Assembly: GCA_963921825.1 (NCBI GenBank)
Contig: OY997592.1
Coordinates: 32,219,730 to 32,283,729, forward strand
Reading direction: 5' to 3'
From: Erodium maritimum
Lineage: Eukaryota > Streptophyta > Magnoliopsida > Geraniales > Geraniaceae
DNA length: 64,000 nt
Position numbers and translations under genes: made by a program. A model generated the notes under the pieces. It saw only the letters and a list, made by a program, of their open reading frames with translations. It was not told the DNA's origin and searched no databases. Positions 45,661-57,527 of this stretch are shown piece by piece. Positions within the stretch are counted from its first letter, which is position 1. Every line of letters starts with the position of its first letter.

Positions 45661-46780
45661 TTGTACACACGAAAAGCTCAACTATTTTTGGAGTATCCCA
45701 TGAAAATAACCTCATCGCTCTTAGGATGAAATTTTCTACAAGGATCCTTGTTAGCTAGGATATAATATACTAAACCAAAGATATGGAAGTACTTAACATT
45801 AGGATTTCTGCCCCTCCATAGTGCATAAAGAGTAGTGGTAGTACTTGGACGGAGACTCCCTCTATTGTGAACATGATATGTAGTGTTTAGTGCTTCAGCC
45901 CAAAATTTTGTGGGGTTGTCTTTGGCATGCATCATTACTCTAGCTATTTCCTACAAAGTACGATTATTCCTCTCCACAATTCCATGTTGTTGAGGAGTGA
46001 TAGGAGCAGAGAATTCATGAGAGATTTCTTCTTGATCACAGAACTTACCAAAGCTAGAATTCTTAAATTCTTTCCCATGGTCACTTCGGACTCGAACTAT
46101 TTTGTCAATCCTATCTCATTGTTCACATTGTACTCTTTTGCAATTATCTTTGAATATTGAAAAGGTGTCTGATTTCTCACGGATAAAGTCCTCCCATGTG
46201 TACCTAGAGAAGTCATCACCACTCACCATCACATACCTTTTCCCACCCAAGCTCTCTACTTTCATGGGCCCATAAGATCAATGTGAAGTAACTCCAAAAC
46301 TCTGGAGGCTGTAAGATGTTGGATCTTTTTGTTGGACATTTTGACCTGTTTACTGGTTTGACATTCACCGCATATTTTTCCTTAACGAATCTTGAGATAT
46401 GGTATTCCCAAAATGGCCTTTCATGAAATTATCATTTTCATACTTCTCATATCTAAGTGGTCGAGCCTTTGGTGCCACATTTCAGCTTCATCTTCTTTCG
46501 TCAATAAACATGTTGATGTTGATGTTTCTGTTTGAGCCAAATATAGCAATTGACTTGCAAGGGAGTACCGGCCATAAATGTGGTTAATTTTTTATCCAAC
46601 ACAACACACTTGTTTCTAATAAATTTCACAGTTAGATCTAAGTCACAAATTTGACTTATACTAAACAGGTTAGTCGTTAGTCCATCAACCAGTAATGCTT
46701 CAGTGAGATAGTTGACTACAGGGAATATCAATTGACCATTTTCAATGACTTTTGTCTTGACCCCGTCTCCAAAGGTGACA
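45661..46780 (-). pseudogene. Integrase remnant of SIRE-like copia C
   Basis: Minus strand: pre-integrase (46501-46731, NYLTEALLVDGLTTNLFSIS); integrase core with LLHIDLMGP (first catalytic Asp), VRSDHGKEFKNSSF (second Asp) and QQHGIVERNNR (Glu), so D-D-E is present; then FWAEALNTTYHVHNR, KYFHIFG and KSDEVIFMGYSKNS. A frameshift directly after HIDLMGP and stops elsewhere break it. Domain spelling and order are those of the SIRE/Maximus lineage. Confidence 0.85.
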
Positions 46781-48445
46781 CGTTAGGAGACACATGGACG
46801 GACATTTTTCATGTATTCACGATTACCAGTCATGTGCCTTGAGGATCCATAGTCAAATACCAAAAAAAAATTGGTGTATAAAGTGAGGGTGGTATAAGAA
46901 ATGTTAGCACGATAATTCTCACCCTTAACTCTCCATTCCTGCTTCATACTGGTTTTAGGCTGATCGAGATTCATATGTTCAAAATGAGATGTTCCATAAA
47001 GTTAGTAGCAGTGTGGTCGTATATGGCCTTTCTTACCACTAAAATGACTTTCCTAATGTGCTATCTTGAGCTTATTTGTATATAATGATCCATCCTGAGT
47101 ATTGGAAAAACGTTGATGATATTGATTCTATTGATGTCTTGCAGGATGTTGTACAAGATGTCGTATAGGATGCCGAGTATGATATTGTTGAACTTTATGC
47201 ATCTCGGTCGCTGATGGAGTCTGATCAACTTTCTGTTTTCTAGTAGATATAGACTGGTAGAGATCTTTCTTAGAAAGAAAACCATTTTGGGAGGTTGAAG
47301 CTCCATCAGTATAACATAGTCTAGTCATGTTTTTAACTGGTTTTCCAATAGATAAAATAGTGTCTAGTGTATATGTACTTGTGTTCATCATCTTAACAGT
47401 CTTGGTGATTCTATCAATTTCCCCACTGAGCCTACTCACGTCTTCTTTGAGAGAGACAGTTGTTTGAAGTATCTTTGCTTCATCTTCAGTCAGAGTCAGT
47501 ATTTGATTGCTCTATTTTCCAGGACTTTTTATTATTCTACCCATTTGGTGAACATGTGGGCAATGTCCATAACATCATCTAATAATAGCTCTAGAGAGAG
47601 GCTTTCATGGATCGTCTCACCTGTTTCAATAGTAGCAACATGACTAGTCATATTGTTGGACATGTTGTTAGACATTTCATCCTGGCATACCGTTGAAACA
47701 CTTCATTACCTTCTTCACGATCACGGTCGTTGTTTCCCCCATCTCTTCTTTAGAATATGAGCATGTTTGATCATTGAGGTCTTGTGAAGTACTTTTCAAA
47801 GCCACTCCTTTTTTTTCTTATCTGTGCCTTGGAGCGATAACCTGAAAGTCATTAGTGATCCCATCAGTTCATTAAATGTTTGAGTTCTCAACTCATGCCT
47901 TTCTTCAATGGCTGTTATCTTTATTTTGAACCTTGAGTTCACAGCTCTCAATGTTTTCCTGACAAGTTCTTCATCTGACATTGGTTTACCTAGAGAGAAT
48001 GATTCATTTGCAATGTCTCTAAGTCTAATATGTAACTAAGTAATGATCTCATCATCTTTCATAGTAAGGGCCTTAAAGTTTGTGGTGAGATATTGCAGCC
48101 TCTGATCTCTATTTTTTGTAGTTCCTTCATAGGCAATTGCCAATATTTCCCAGGCTTCCTTAGCACTTGTGCAGGTGTTGATTAATTTGAAGACATTTTG
48201 ATCGATACCATTGATATTCCATTAAGGGAACGAGAATTACCTATTGAAGCTTCATCATCTGTAGTGCTCCAGTCCTTTTCTAGTTTAGGGAGAGATTGTT
48301 TTCCTTATTGTAGTTTGTGGTGGCTTCCAGTCATGGATCACAGATTTCCAGATTTTGCTATCCAGTGATTTCATGAAAGCACTCATTCTGTTCCATCAAG
48401 CACTGGTGGACGATTTATAGAACCTCCTTCTCTTGAACTTTCCAT
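46781..48445 (-). pseudogene. gag and protease remnant of SIRE-like copia C
   Basis: The ATG is at the complement of 48443-48445 (MESSREGGSINRPP, a SIRE-like gag start). Next come a UBN2-type gag segment (47796-47981, DEELVRKTLRAVNSRFKIK, FNELMGSLMTF), a knuckle remnant GKKGHIRPHCY (about 46990-47030, second Cys replaced by Ser) and the protease motif VFDYGSSRHMTG (family FDSGCSRHMTG). Several stops and frameshifts. Confidence 0.82.
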
Positions 48446-48501
48446 TTTGCACACGCAGAATTATTTCTCTTTAGGATCACACCTCTTAGATTGGGTGACC
48501 T

Positions 48502-48513
48502 GCTCTGATACCA
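48502..48513 (-). other. Primer-binding site of element C
   Basis: GCTCTGATACCA, the complement of the Met-tRNA primer site, two bases from the LTR edge at 48516. Fixes C as a minus-strand element. Confidence 0.92.
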
Positions 48514-48515
48514 GT

Positions 48516-49407
48516 TGAAATTTTTGGTAGCTGTAGTATCAAGATGTCTTACAAAATGTTAAGACTTATTGACAAGCATCTTGCTTTAGAACAGAATGGA
48601 AACAATAATAAGAACAAGCAAGCACACAAGGACACACAAATTGTTTATCCAATTCGGTGCATCATCACCTACATCTGGGGGCACTCTTCTAGTAAAAAGG
48701 TTTCACTATGTGTAATCTATCAACATCCAAGTTTCAGATCCTCCAGATCAGAACTATGCTATTATTACAATGCAAACCCATCTCAAGACCTCCCCTTGAA
48801 TTTGAAATCCTATCATGATTCCACCTTACGACCCCTTTAGTCTCGGATTAGTCTTGTTCTTCCAAGATTGTTCGTGAATCTTCAATCATGCAAAAAAGCT
48901 CGAATACTCCTTCAGTTACAAATAGTAGTTTGAGCACAAAAACATTCTTCTTTGACTAATTCATTCAGTCTTCCAACACGCTAGTCGAACATGCTTAGAA
49001 ACTCTGAAATCATAAACAAACAACAACGAACAAATAGTCTTGAGGACGACAAATAGTTAGTTACGACGACATAGTTTGGAAAATATGTCAATTGATCCGA
49101 ACCGAGCTACGAGAGTTCCCTCAACTTTTATAGCTCAATAATACCTTGTATCATGCCTCCTCAGATTTTCATAATCCTTAGAATCACGATCAAGTCAAAT
49201 CTCTTTGTTTCTTTGCGTTAGAATATTTCCTAAATAGAATAGATATCTATCATAGAAGTATCTTCAAACTAAGAAACAAATCTTCAGCAGTAGATACGGG
49301 CATGATGTATGATGATATCTGGGCATACATCTTTTCTATATTTGATGATCGACATCTCGAATAACATCTTGCTTGACACATAAATTGCCAACCTAAATGT
49401 AGCAACA
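48516..49407 (-). repeat. 5' LTR of SIRE-like copia C
   Basis: Left edge TGAAATTTTTGGTAGC, right edge CCTAAATGTAGCAACA (TG...CA), 892 bp. The right flank TGACC interrupts a copia pre-integrase frame just after the HFHLGH motif. A matching 3' LTR in the same orientation is not seen in the window. Confidence 0.85.
49127..49135 (-). promoter_or_regulatory. TATA box of the C LTR
   Basis: The complement of CTTTTATAG is CTATAAAAG, about 280 bp into the LTR on the minus strand. It fits a plant TATA box marking the U3/R boundary and is shared in position with LTR C2. Confidence 0.55.
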
Positions 49408-50130
49408 TGACCCAAATGAAAGTGCTAGAGAAATATATGGTTTGAATCATTGGACATAAACCTTTTTGTATTAATGTTATAGTGATACTTTTCGTTAGTG
49501 TCTTTTATTTTGAAAACATGAATACCTTTAACTCGTGAAATAGTTGCATAATAGAAGTTGTCATGATAAATATTTAAATAATTATTCTCAATGGTAAATT
49601 CAAAACCTTCCATGTCCAGACATGAAATAGAAATAATATCCTAATGAAATGTAGCCAAATGATGACGATTATTCAACTTAAAAATAAGTCCACTAAGCAA
49701 GGATAAATCATATGTCTGTACAACTAAGAAAATAAAACAATGGTCATTCACAACTCGAAGGTCCACCTCGCTTTGTTTGGATGTCCTCTTATTTTTTAGC
49801 CCTGCATATTCGTACAAATGTGAGATTCGGATCTAATATCTAATATCCAAGAAACAAAAGTAGATGCATTAATTTCTATAGCATGAATACATGAAGAATT
49901 TGTTATGCGTCTATCAGGTAAAATATTACAAATAACAGAAGTTGAATCAGGACCGTTTAGAAGAGAAACTGCCAAAAGTATATGGATGATCTGAAGAAGA
50001 ACAGTAACAAAGGTAGATGCGTCTATCAGGACATTCAAGATATGTTCAACTTCTGTAGATGCATTAACTTTTGTGATCCGAATATACACGAAGTATAGAT
50101 GCATTAACAAGATATGTTTAACTTCTGTGA
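49408..50130 (-). pseudogene. Copia protease and pre-integrase fragment, probably element E
   Basis: Minus strand: SWILDIRSESHICTN (protease motif, DTG to DIR), then DLRVV-like residues, MEGFEFTIENNYLNIY, YNINTKRFMSNDSNH and HFHLGH at the break with the C LTR. A short element NASTFV/DASTFV recurs upstream as a linker repeat. It stops about 25 codons short of where the E fragment at 10469 starts (ESFETRKSNLMGKM), so both are probably halves of one gene. Confidence 0.72.
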
Positions 50131-50536
50131 TCTGTAATAGATATGCTATGCATTCACTACCCTATGTTAAATTTCTTAAGAGTTTTTCTTCTCACCATCA
50201 ACTGATATATGTCCACGTACTGGGAGGAACTTGGTATTACCAAACTATGGACATTAGTGACTGAGAACATCGGAACTATGATAGAGTTTCTCATTATTTA
50301 TAAATACATTATGATTAATTGTGCATTTTTCTTGCTCTGCTCAGATCATTTGTGGTTACGAGATTTTCATGCAAACATTTGGCATATGTCAAATTGTTAA
50401 ATTATAATTTAACCGAGCTATCAGGTATTGGTGGTTTCAACTTCTACATAACTGAAAAGCCTGGGCTGAAGTCTGATGTAATCTTGTTTTCGCAACCATA
50501 TCTTCCAAACTTGCTTAGAGTATTGACTATATATTT
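50131..50536. other. Unassigned flank between E fragment and F LTR
   Basis: A plus-strand frame (50319-50567, about 80 codons, including GIGGFNFYIT and KSDVILFSQP) is open, and a CTTGCTCTGCTCAG tract before 50345 resembles a splice acceptor. I do not recognise the product. It may be unassigned element leader or a captured gene scrap. Confidence 0.25.
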
Positions 50537-50576
50537 TGAAGGATCGATAAACATCATATGTTCGTAGCGGACGTCT

Positions 50577-51204
50577 GTGAAAAGCCATGCCGGCGCTCTG
50601 GTATCGGAGTCGGATACAGACAATTCGAAATTTGAAATCCCCGTTTTGCAGGTTCCACCTCAGCCGCAGAATAAAAGCGAAGATTCGGTGGTTAGTAAGC
50701 TCGTTGAATTATTTTCAAATCAAGATATAGTAGAGGGTTTAGTTTCAGATAAACAGGGTGTTGTTTTGGATTCTATTCCAAATAAACTGGTGGTCGACCC
50801 GAACTCAAATAATTAGTTAGAGTTTGTTCCAGCTCCGGACATCCCAAATTCAAAATACTGAACTAGAGATCGTTACAGCTCACGATTGCGCTACCCCAGC
50901 TCCTACTTCTATCACCCGAACCATTCAGACACGTTCACGAACACGTTCCTTAGATAGAGAACGTGCTAAGGAAGTTGCCCCGTCTTATTTTCAGCCGTTG
51001 GCTAATTCTTCTAAGTATAAGTACATTAAACAGGTCAGTGCAAAGGCCATTAAGAAGAACAAAGACGTCTTAGATCAGTTGTATAAGCTCGATCTTGAAG
51101 TTCCGCAGTTGAAGCTTTTTGACGACCCATTATTGAATTCTGAAGGTGAGGAGTGGGTTGAGGATTCGGGGGACAAAGGCAGCGGCGAGTCAGTTGAATC
51201 ATGA
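50577..51204 (+). pseudogene. LINE ORF1, C-terminal part
   Basis: Two collinear frames (50577-50816 and 50824-51204) separated by a stop; rich in Ser, Lys, Asp and Glu, with a basic patch TRSRTRSLDRERAKE. No zinc knuckle in the part present. It ends with a TGA at 51202-51204 that overlaps the ATG of ORF2 (51201-51203) in ATGA, so ORF2 is probably reached by termination-reinitiation. The RNA-binding role is inferred from the family. Confidence 0.7.
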
Positions 51205-52069
51205 GAGTCCTCTCATGGAACGTGAGAGGACTCAATTCCTCTCAGAAGCAAAGATGCCTAAGAGATGTTATTGCAAAATCAAAATCGTTGTTTATAATGT
51301 TGCAGGAAGTGAAGTTGTCTTCTATCAGTTTGATTTTTTGAGGTCCATCGGACTCCATGGGGGTTGGAGCTTCAAGTTGATTTCTCCTGTTGGAACCGCT
51401 GGTGATGTTTTGAGTTTATGGCAAGACAGTTCTTTTCTGGTAACTAACATTGTAGTTCATGAAAATACTCTTTGTTGGACAGGTTCTTTTCGTTCGAGAG
51501 ATATTCTTGTTTCTTTTTGCAATGTGTATGCCCCGGGTACGGCGGCTGAGAGTCGGGTTTTGTGGAATGATTTATCCTCGTTGGCTCCGCAGTTGGCTGA
51601 AGCAACATTATGGGCTGGCGATTTTAATTGTGTTTTGGAGCCGACAGAGCGCCGGAATACTAGTTTTAATAGGCCGGACAACAGGTGTTTTCAATCCTTT
51701 TTTTCTAATTTGGGTTTAATTGATATGCCTATAGTTGGTTCTTTCTTTACTTGGTATTGTGGCTCGAAATCTTCCCGTATTGATCATTGTCTGATTACTG
51801 ATACTTTCTTCAGTTGTTTTGGACCTCTCGTTCAATCAAGCTTACCGAGATCATTATCTGATCATCGTCCTCTATTAGTGAATGTTGAGGAGGTCAATTG
51901 GGGACCTCGGCCTATTAAGTTTCTAAATTCTTGGTTAAAACATGAGAGTTTTCTGCCTACTGTGCGCAGGCTGTGGGAGGCATATCCCAATGCTGCTTCG
52001 GCCAGTTTTTCTTTATGGAACAAGTTTAAGTTGTTAAGACATGATTTACAGGCTTGGAATTTGGATTGA
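51201..52069 (+). pseudogene. LINE ORF2 endonuclease domain
   Basis: Starts MRVLSWNVRGLNS, the apurinic-endonuclease-like start (catalytic Asn in WNVRG). Then LQEVK (Glu), a frameshift near 51320, VYAPGTAAESRVLW, WAGDFNCVLEPTERR (Asp/Asn), SSRIDHCLI and LSDHRPLLV (Asp-His). All active-site landmarks are visible; the frameshift and a stop at 52067-52069 disable it. Confidence 0.85.
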
Positions 52070-54355
52070 AATTAATTCCTTAGATTTGTTGCAGGAGTCA
52101 CGTGATCTGACAGGTCCGAGAAATTGTTCACAGATCCTGGTTATGTGCAATGCTAATCCTACAGTAGAAAATCCTGGCTAGAATTTGGAGACATACGTCC
52201 CGCTTGTTTTGGTTTCGTAATGGGGATAGATGCACCCGTTATTTCCATAAAGTGGCTAACTTTCGTGCTTTGCGTAACAGGTTGTCAGTTTTGAGAATAA
52301 GCCGAGGAGTTATTTCTGATCCTGTCAATATTAAAGAGGCGGCTGCAGCTCATTTCGAGGATCGGTTTCGTGTGTGTTTGCCACACCGTATTCAGATTCC
52401 TCTCTTGCCTTTTAAAACTTTTTCGCTGGATCAAAGGTCAGATATCGAGAAACCCTTTACTTTAGCTGAAATTGAGTCTGCTATCGTATCCTGCGGGGGA
52501 AAAGTCACCAGGGCCGGACGAGTTTACTATGAAATTTTTTCGGTTGCTTGGGATATTATAAAAGTGGATGTTTTGAATTTTTTTTCCTGCTTGTTGGGGA
52601 AAGGAATTAATTCAACTTTTCTAACTTTAATTCCGAAGCATCCGCAAGCTGATTGCCTGAATGACTTTCGTCCTATTAGTCTTATTTCTGGCCCTTACAA
52701 AATATTGGAAAAAGTGTTTGCTAACCGGCTCAAATGGGTGATTGGTGATTTTATTAGTGATAATCAAAGTGGTTTCGTTGCGGGAAGGCAATTGGTTGAC
52801 GGGGTTTTAATGCATCAGAGATCATTCATTATGTTAAAAGGGCTAAGGTTGAAGCGGTTGTATTAAAGCTGGATTTTGAGAAGGCCTACGGTATGGTACA
52901 ATGGGATTATTTAGATGAGGTTTTATTCAAATGAATTTTGGGGACCGGTGGAGGCGTTGGATGCGTAGTTGTTTTCATGTTTTCTTGTCTGTTTTGGTTA
53001 ACAGAGTACCTAGTAGAGACTTTGTTATGACTAATGGGATTCGGCAGGGTTGTCCCATGTCCCCTTTCATGTTCCTTATTGTAGCTGAGGGTCTCCATCT
53101 TTTTTTCGAAGCAGGCAAAGCTGCCTGTTTGTATCAGGGAATAGGTATTCGTCAGTCAGGTTTCGCTATTTCTCATTTACAATTTACAGACGATACCTTG
53201 TTGTTTCTTCGTGGTGACTTAGATGACTTGATTAATGTCAAAGGGACTTTATTAGAATTTCAATCTACCTCTGGGCTTAAGGTTAATTTCAATAAGTCCA
53301 AGGTTATTCTGCTCAATGTGGAGTCTTTTTCAGATTTGGAGGTGGAAGAGGTTGTTGGCTGCGAGGTTGTTGATCTGCCAATATCTTATTTGGGATTCTC
53401 TCTCGTAGCCTCCCCGAAGAGATTATCCGCTTGGGATCCGGTCCTTAGCAGATATAAATCTGCTTTAGCGTTGTGGCACGCTAAGTATTTGATGTTGGCT
53501 GGTAGATTAACTCTTATTAAATCTACTATGTCTGGTTTACCGTTGTTTTATATGTCCCTATTGCAGGCTCCTAAAGGTGTTATTAAGGCTTAGGAATCTA
53601 TGGAAAGGCGTTTCCTGTGGCGTAATGGAGGTGATGGAAGAGTTTTGAACAAAGTAAATTGGTAATTTGTTTGTACTCCAAAGAAGATGGGCGGTTTGGG
53701 GTTAAGAAGGTTAGAGGAGATGAATCTAGCATTTTTGGCCAAGTGGTGGTGGCTGTTTGCTACATCTTCTAACTCCCTTTGGAAGGAGTTGATTTGTGTT
53801 AAGATGAGATGGTCCATTGAGGATTGGGATCTTACTCGAGTGGATAGGATTGGTAATTGTTATCTCTTTCATCATACCGTTAGCCTTTCCTCTGATACGA
53901 GATTTTATGGTTTATTTAGAAATCAGGGCATTTGTTGGAATCTGGGGAGAGGGGACAGAATTTCGTTCTGAGATGATATGTGGTTGGGGGAGGCCTCTCT
54001 TCGGGAGAGGTTCCCGGCTATTTTTTTCCTTGGCAGTCTCTAGACAGGGTAAGGTCGCTAATTTCTGGAATGGTTCAGGGTGGTTGGTGGAGTTGCGGAG
54101 ATGCGGGTGGGATTGGAACATGACCGCGGTAGCCGCTTTTGAGGACCTCATTTCGCAACATGTGATATATCCGGACCTGGAAGATTGTGTGTTATGGAGA
54201 TAGCATAGTCCCGATTTTAGGGTCTCTTCTGCTTGTTCTCTACTCATGCGCGAGGAGAGTGTGTCCCCGCATAATTGGGCGTCATGTTTATGGGTTAGTG
54301 GTATCCCTCCCAAGCATTATGCTCTAGCTTGGTTAGCTGTTCAGGGTGCTTTACC
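52070..54355 (+). pseudogene. LINE ORF2 reverse transcriptase domain and downstream region
   Basis: Frames at 52204-52866 and 52931-53593, with a break between: FWFRNGDRCTRYFHKVAN, DFRPISLISGPYKILEKVFA, NQSGFVAGRQ, VLKLDFEKAYGMVQWDYLDE (motif A Asp), GIRQGCPMSPFMFLI, HLQFTDDTLLF (catalytic Asp pair, 53183-53194), KVNFNKSKV and YLGFSL. These are RT motifs in canonical order. From 53690 GGLGLRRLEEMNLAFLAKW leads to the C-terminal zf-RVT region, cut at 54355 by A8. Several stops. Confidence 0.87.
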
Positions 54356-57300
54356 TGTAAGAACCGCTCCCAGTCAACGCCAGTCAAATATGCGAAAAAC
54401 AGGAAAATTTAAAAAAATTTAAGCAAACACTTAAATGAACCAAAATTTGACCCCGATAAGTTGACCCCGATATTGACCAAAGTGAGTTCCGGGGGACTCA
54501 GGGCAACTTTCTGACCAATTTGGGAAATGTTGACTTTTCGCTGGAAAAGTCAACCGAGCGACATTTTGGTCCACTCGAGGACCGTTTTGGATCCAAAAAG
54601 CTTAGTCGTCATCGCAGCGGTCTTAGTTGAGCCGTTTCCTTGTAGCCCGTGAAGTTTCGTAATTTCTTGGAAAAAGTGCCCGTTCGGGGCCCGAAACGTC
54701 CGAATTTCGCGAATCTGATTGGAAAATATCTATGAAATATTTTCCAAAAGGTGTGGGACCCATTTGCCACATGTCACACAAGTGGTGGTGTTAGGTAATT
54801 TTGAACAAGACACGTGTCATAAATGTGGTGGTGGTTGGTTTTTAAATTAAAGAAAAAGAAGTAAGAACGGTAGTTTTGTAAATAAGAGTTAGTTGTTGGT
54901 TTTTAAAACAAAATAAAAGAGAAGAGTTGAGAGATGCACGGCTAAGTCAGAAAAAAAAAAGAGAAATAGAGAGAGAAAGAAGAGAGAGAAAGGGAAGGAG
55001 AAAATGGGAGATTTTTGGAGATTGTCGACGATCCGACCGTTGGATCAGGTTTATTCTTGCACAACCGTCATCCCCTCGTCGTTGTCTGCGGTAAGAACCC
55101 GACTTTTTCTCGTTTTGACACATTTGATTTCTAAGTGTTCGTTTAGAATTGATTAAATGATGAACGGTTGAGGTTTAGAGTTCATTAGGAACGTTTTGGG
55201 GTGAAAAGGAGTGTTTTCCGGTGTGGCCGGGTGGGGCCCACGAGTTCGGGTGTCGGGTTTTTCGTGTTCGGGTGGTCTTGGACGATCCCCGAGTCGATAA
55301 TTTAAACCCGTATAAAATTATGAAATTAAATTGTGAAAGTTGGAATTTCGGGTTTAGAAACTTTAAACGCGAATTAAATCGCTCGGAAGTCGGAAATTGA
55401 TTCCGTCGATTGCGTTGGAACCCTTGAATTATTCTAAGACCGTAGAAACGAAAATGGGAATTTTCGGAGCCCCGGAAGGGCGTTTCCAAAACCCGGACAG
55501 ATTCGCCATGTCGGGCGAATCGGGCTTTTCCGGGTCCAATATCGACAATGTCGAGTAACTGGGGATTTTGGGAGTGATCGACATTGTCGAGGTTACTTTT
55601 GGGCGTCAGGTTTATTAAAATTCAGTTTATGCCTGCAAGCTTAAAAGCGTTTAAAATTGTGTTCTTGTTAGATCGTGCCGCTGACAGAGAAAGGGAAAGC
55701 TAGGCGAGTGACGGAGATCACGCCGGAGCTTATTTGTGCGCTTTTGGAGAAAGCTTACAAGGTAGGGAAAAGTAGCCGGATCTCGGCTCTGACTAGGGAA
55801 AGTTAACAGTAGAAATGCATGTGACACTGGGTGTCGTGGGTTAAGTAGGTTTATCGAATATTAGAAAGGTAGGCGACACCAGGTAGTGTCGTATGATTCA
55901 GGAATGTATCGCACATTAGAATTGCATGTGACACTTAGTAGTGTCGTAGGAGCAGAGAACTTATCGATGTTAGAATTACTGGAGGCATATGACCATGCCC
56001 GGAGGTTGATTGCGAACTTATCGATATTAGGAGTACAGGAGGCATATGACCATGCCCGGAGGTTGATTGTGAAACTGTTGATATTAGAACTGCTGGAGGC
56101 ATTGGTTATGCCCAGAGGTTGATTGTGTATTTTGTGTCTTGGGTGGCCATGAGAGCCCGTACTTTATTGTTGTGTCTTGGGTGGCCATGAGTGCCCGTGG
56201 GCTTGTTGAGCCCGTGGGTTACTGTTGGTGTGTCTTGGGTGGTCATGAGTTCCCGTGGGGTTGTTGAGCTCGTGAGTTATTGTTGGTGTGTCTTGGGAGG
56301 CCGTGAGTACCCGTGGGGTTGTTGAGCCCGTGAGTTATTGTCGGTGTGTCGTGGGAGGCCGTGAGTGCCCGTGGGGTTGTTGAGCCCGTGAGTTACTGTT
56401 GGTGTGTCTTGGGAGGCCGTGAGTGCCCGTGGGGTTGTTGAGCCTGTGAGTTACTGTTGGTGTGTCGTGGGAGGTCGTGAGTGCCCGTGGGGTTGTTGAG
56501 TCCGTGTTTTACTGTTGGTGTCTTGGGTGGCCATGAGTGCTTGTGGAGTGTTGAACCTGTGTTGTTGCTGTTTGTTGAACTTTGCTTGTGATTGTGATTG
56601 TGGTTACCTGAGGTTGGAAACCCGACCTTGTGTCGGGGAAGTTGCGTGGTGTGGCTAGCCTCCCGACTGGGATCGAGGGAAGCGGAGAGGTTGTGGGCTA
56701 GCCTCCCGACTGGGATCGGGAGAAGGATTGCGAGGTTGGTGGTGTGGCTAGCCTCCCGACTGGGATCGGGGGAAGCGGAGAGGTTGTGCGCTAGCCTCCC
56801 GGCTGTGTGTCGGGAGAAGTTTCGTGGTTTGCGCGGGTGTGGCTAGTCACCCGACTGAGATCGGGGGTAGGGGAGAGGTTGTGGGCTAGCCTTCCGACTG
56901 AGATCGGGAGAAGTTGCGCGGCAGGTCGACCGCCTGACCTGACAGGGATCCGTAAAGGGCGAGAGAGAGATGGGGTTACTGAGCAGCTGGCGTGCGATCC
57001 TTTGTGATCTTGGGTGTTGCGTGGTTTTCTTTCGTGTCTTTGGAGGAGGTCGTCGATCGTTGAGTTGGGTCTACTTTACGTGTCCGAGTGTTGAGTCGGT
57101 TGAGGAAAGTATCAGTGTGTGTGTGTCAGTCGGGTTACTTGAGTTTGGGGATAGTGATCCCCGGTGTTGAGTTGGTTGTTGGTGTTACCGGCATTGTCTC
57201 CTAAGTATGCCGTAGTCAGTATGTTATCCGTGGTGGTGAGCGAACGCTCACCCCTAGCTGCTTTTCCTACAGGTACCGGTCGCAGGTTGGACTAGGTGAG

Positions 57301-57527
57301 CTTATGGAGCTTGAAGAGCTAGGAGCGGGATTCTGGGTTTACTTTTGAGTCTAGAGACGTATACCTTGCTTTTTGTCCATTTGTTGGGACGTACCTTTAA
57401 GTTGTAAATGATTATTTTTGATGAACAAATGGTGATTTTAAAGTGATCTATGTGAAAGGTTTCAAAATGTTTTATTGTTTTAAACGTTCGCGTCCTGAGT
57501 TTGGTTTACTGCAATTGGGGCGTGACA
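54356..57527 (+). mobile_element. Family A solo LTR, copy A8
   Basis: Starts TGTAAGAACCG and ends TTGGGGCGTGACA, 3,172 bp. Exact TSD TTACC at 54351-54355 and 57528-57532. Removing it rejoins the LINE C-terminal frame (QGALPTAVFLEARGVPVTLK). It carries a purine-rich tract (about 54920-55010) and the same two arrays as A6. Confidence 0.94.
56135..56910 (+). repeat. Two tandem arrays in A8
   Basis: About 56135-56545: units of about 60 bp with GGGAGGCCGTGAGTGCCCGT and GGGGTTGTTGAGCCCGTGAG. About 56630-56910: units with CTAGCCTCCCGACTGGGATC. Order and spacing match A6. Confidence 0.85.
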
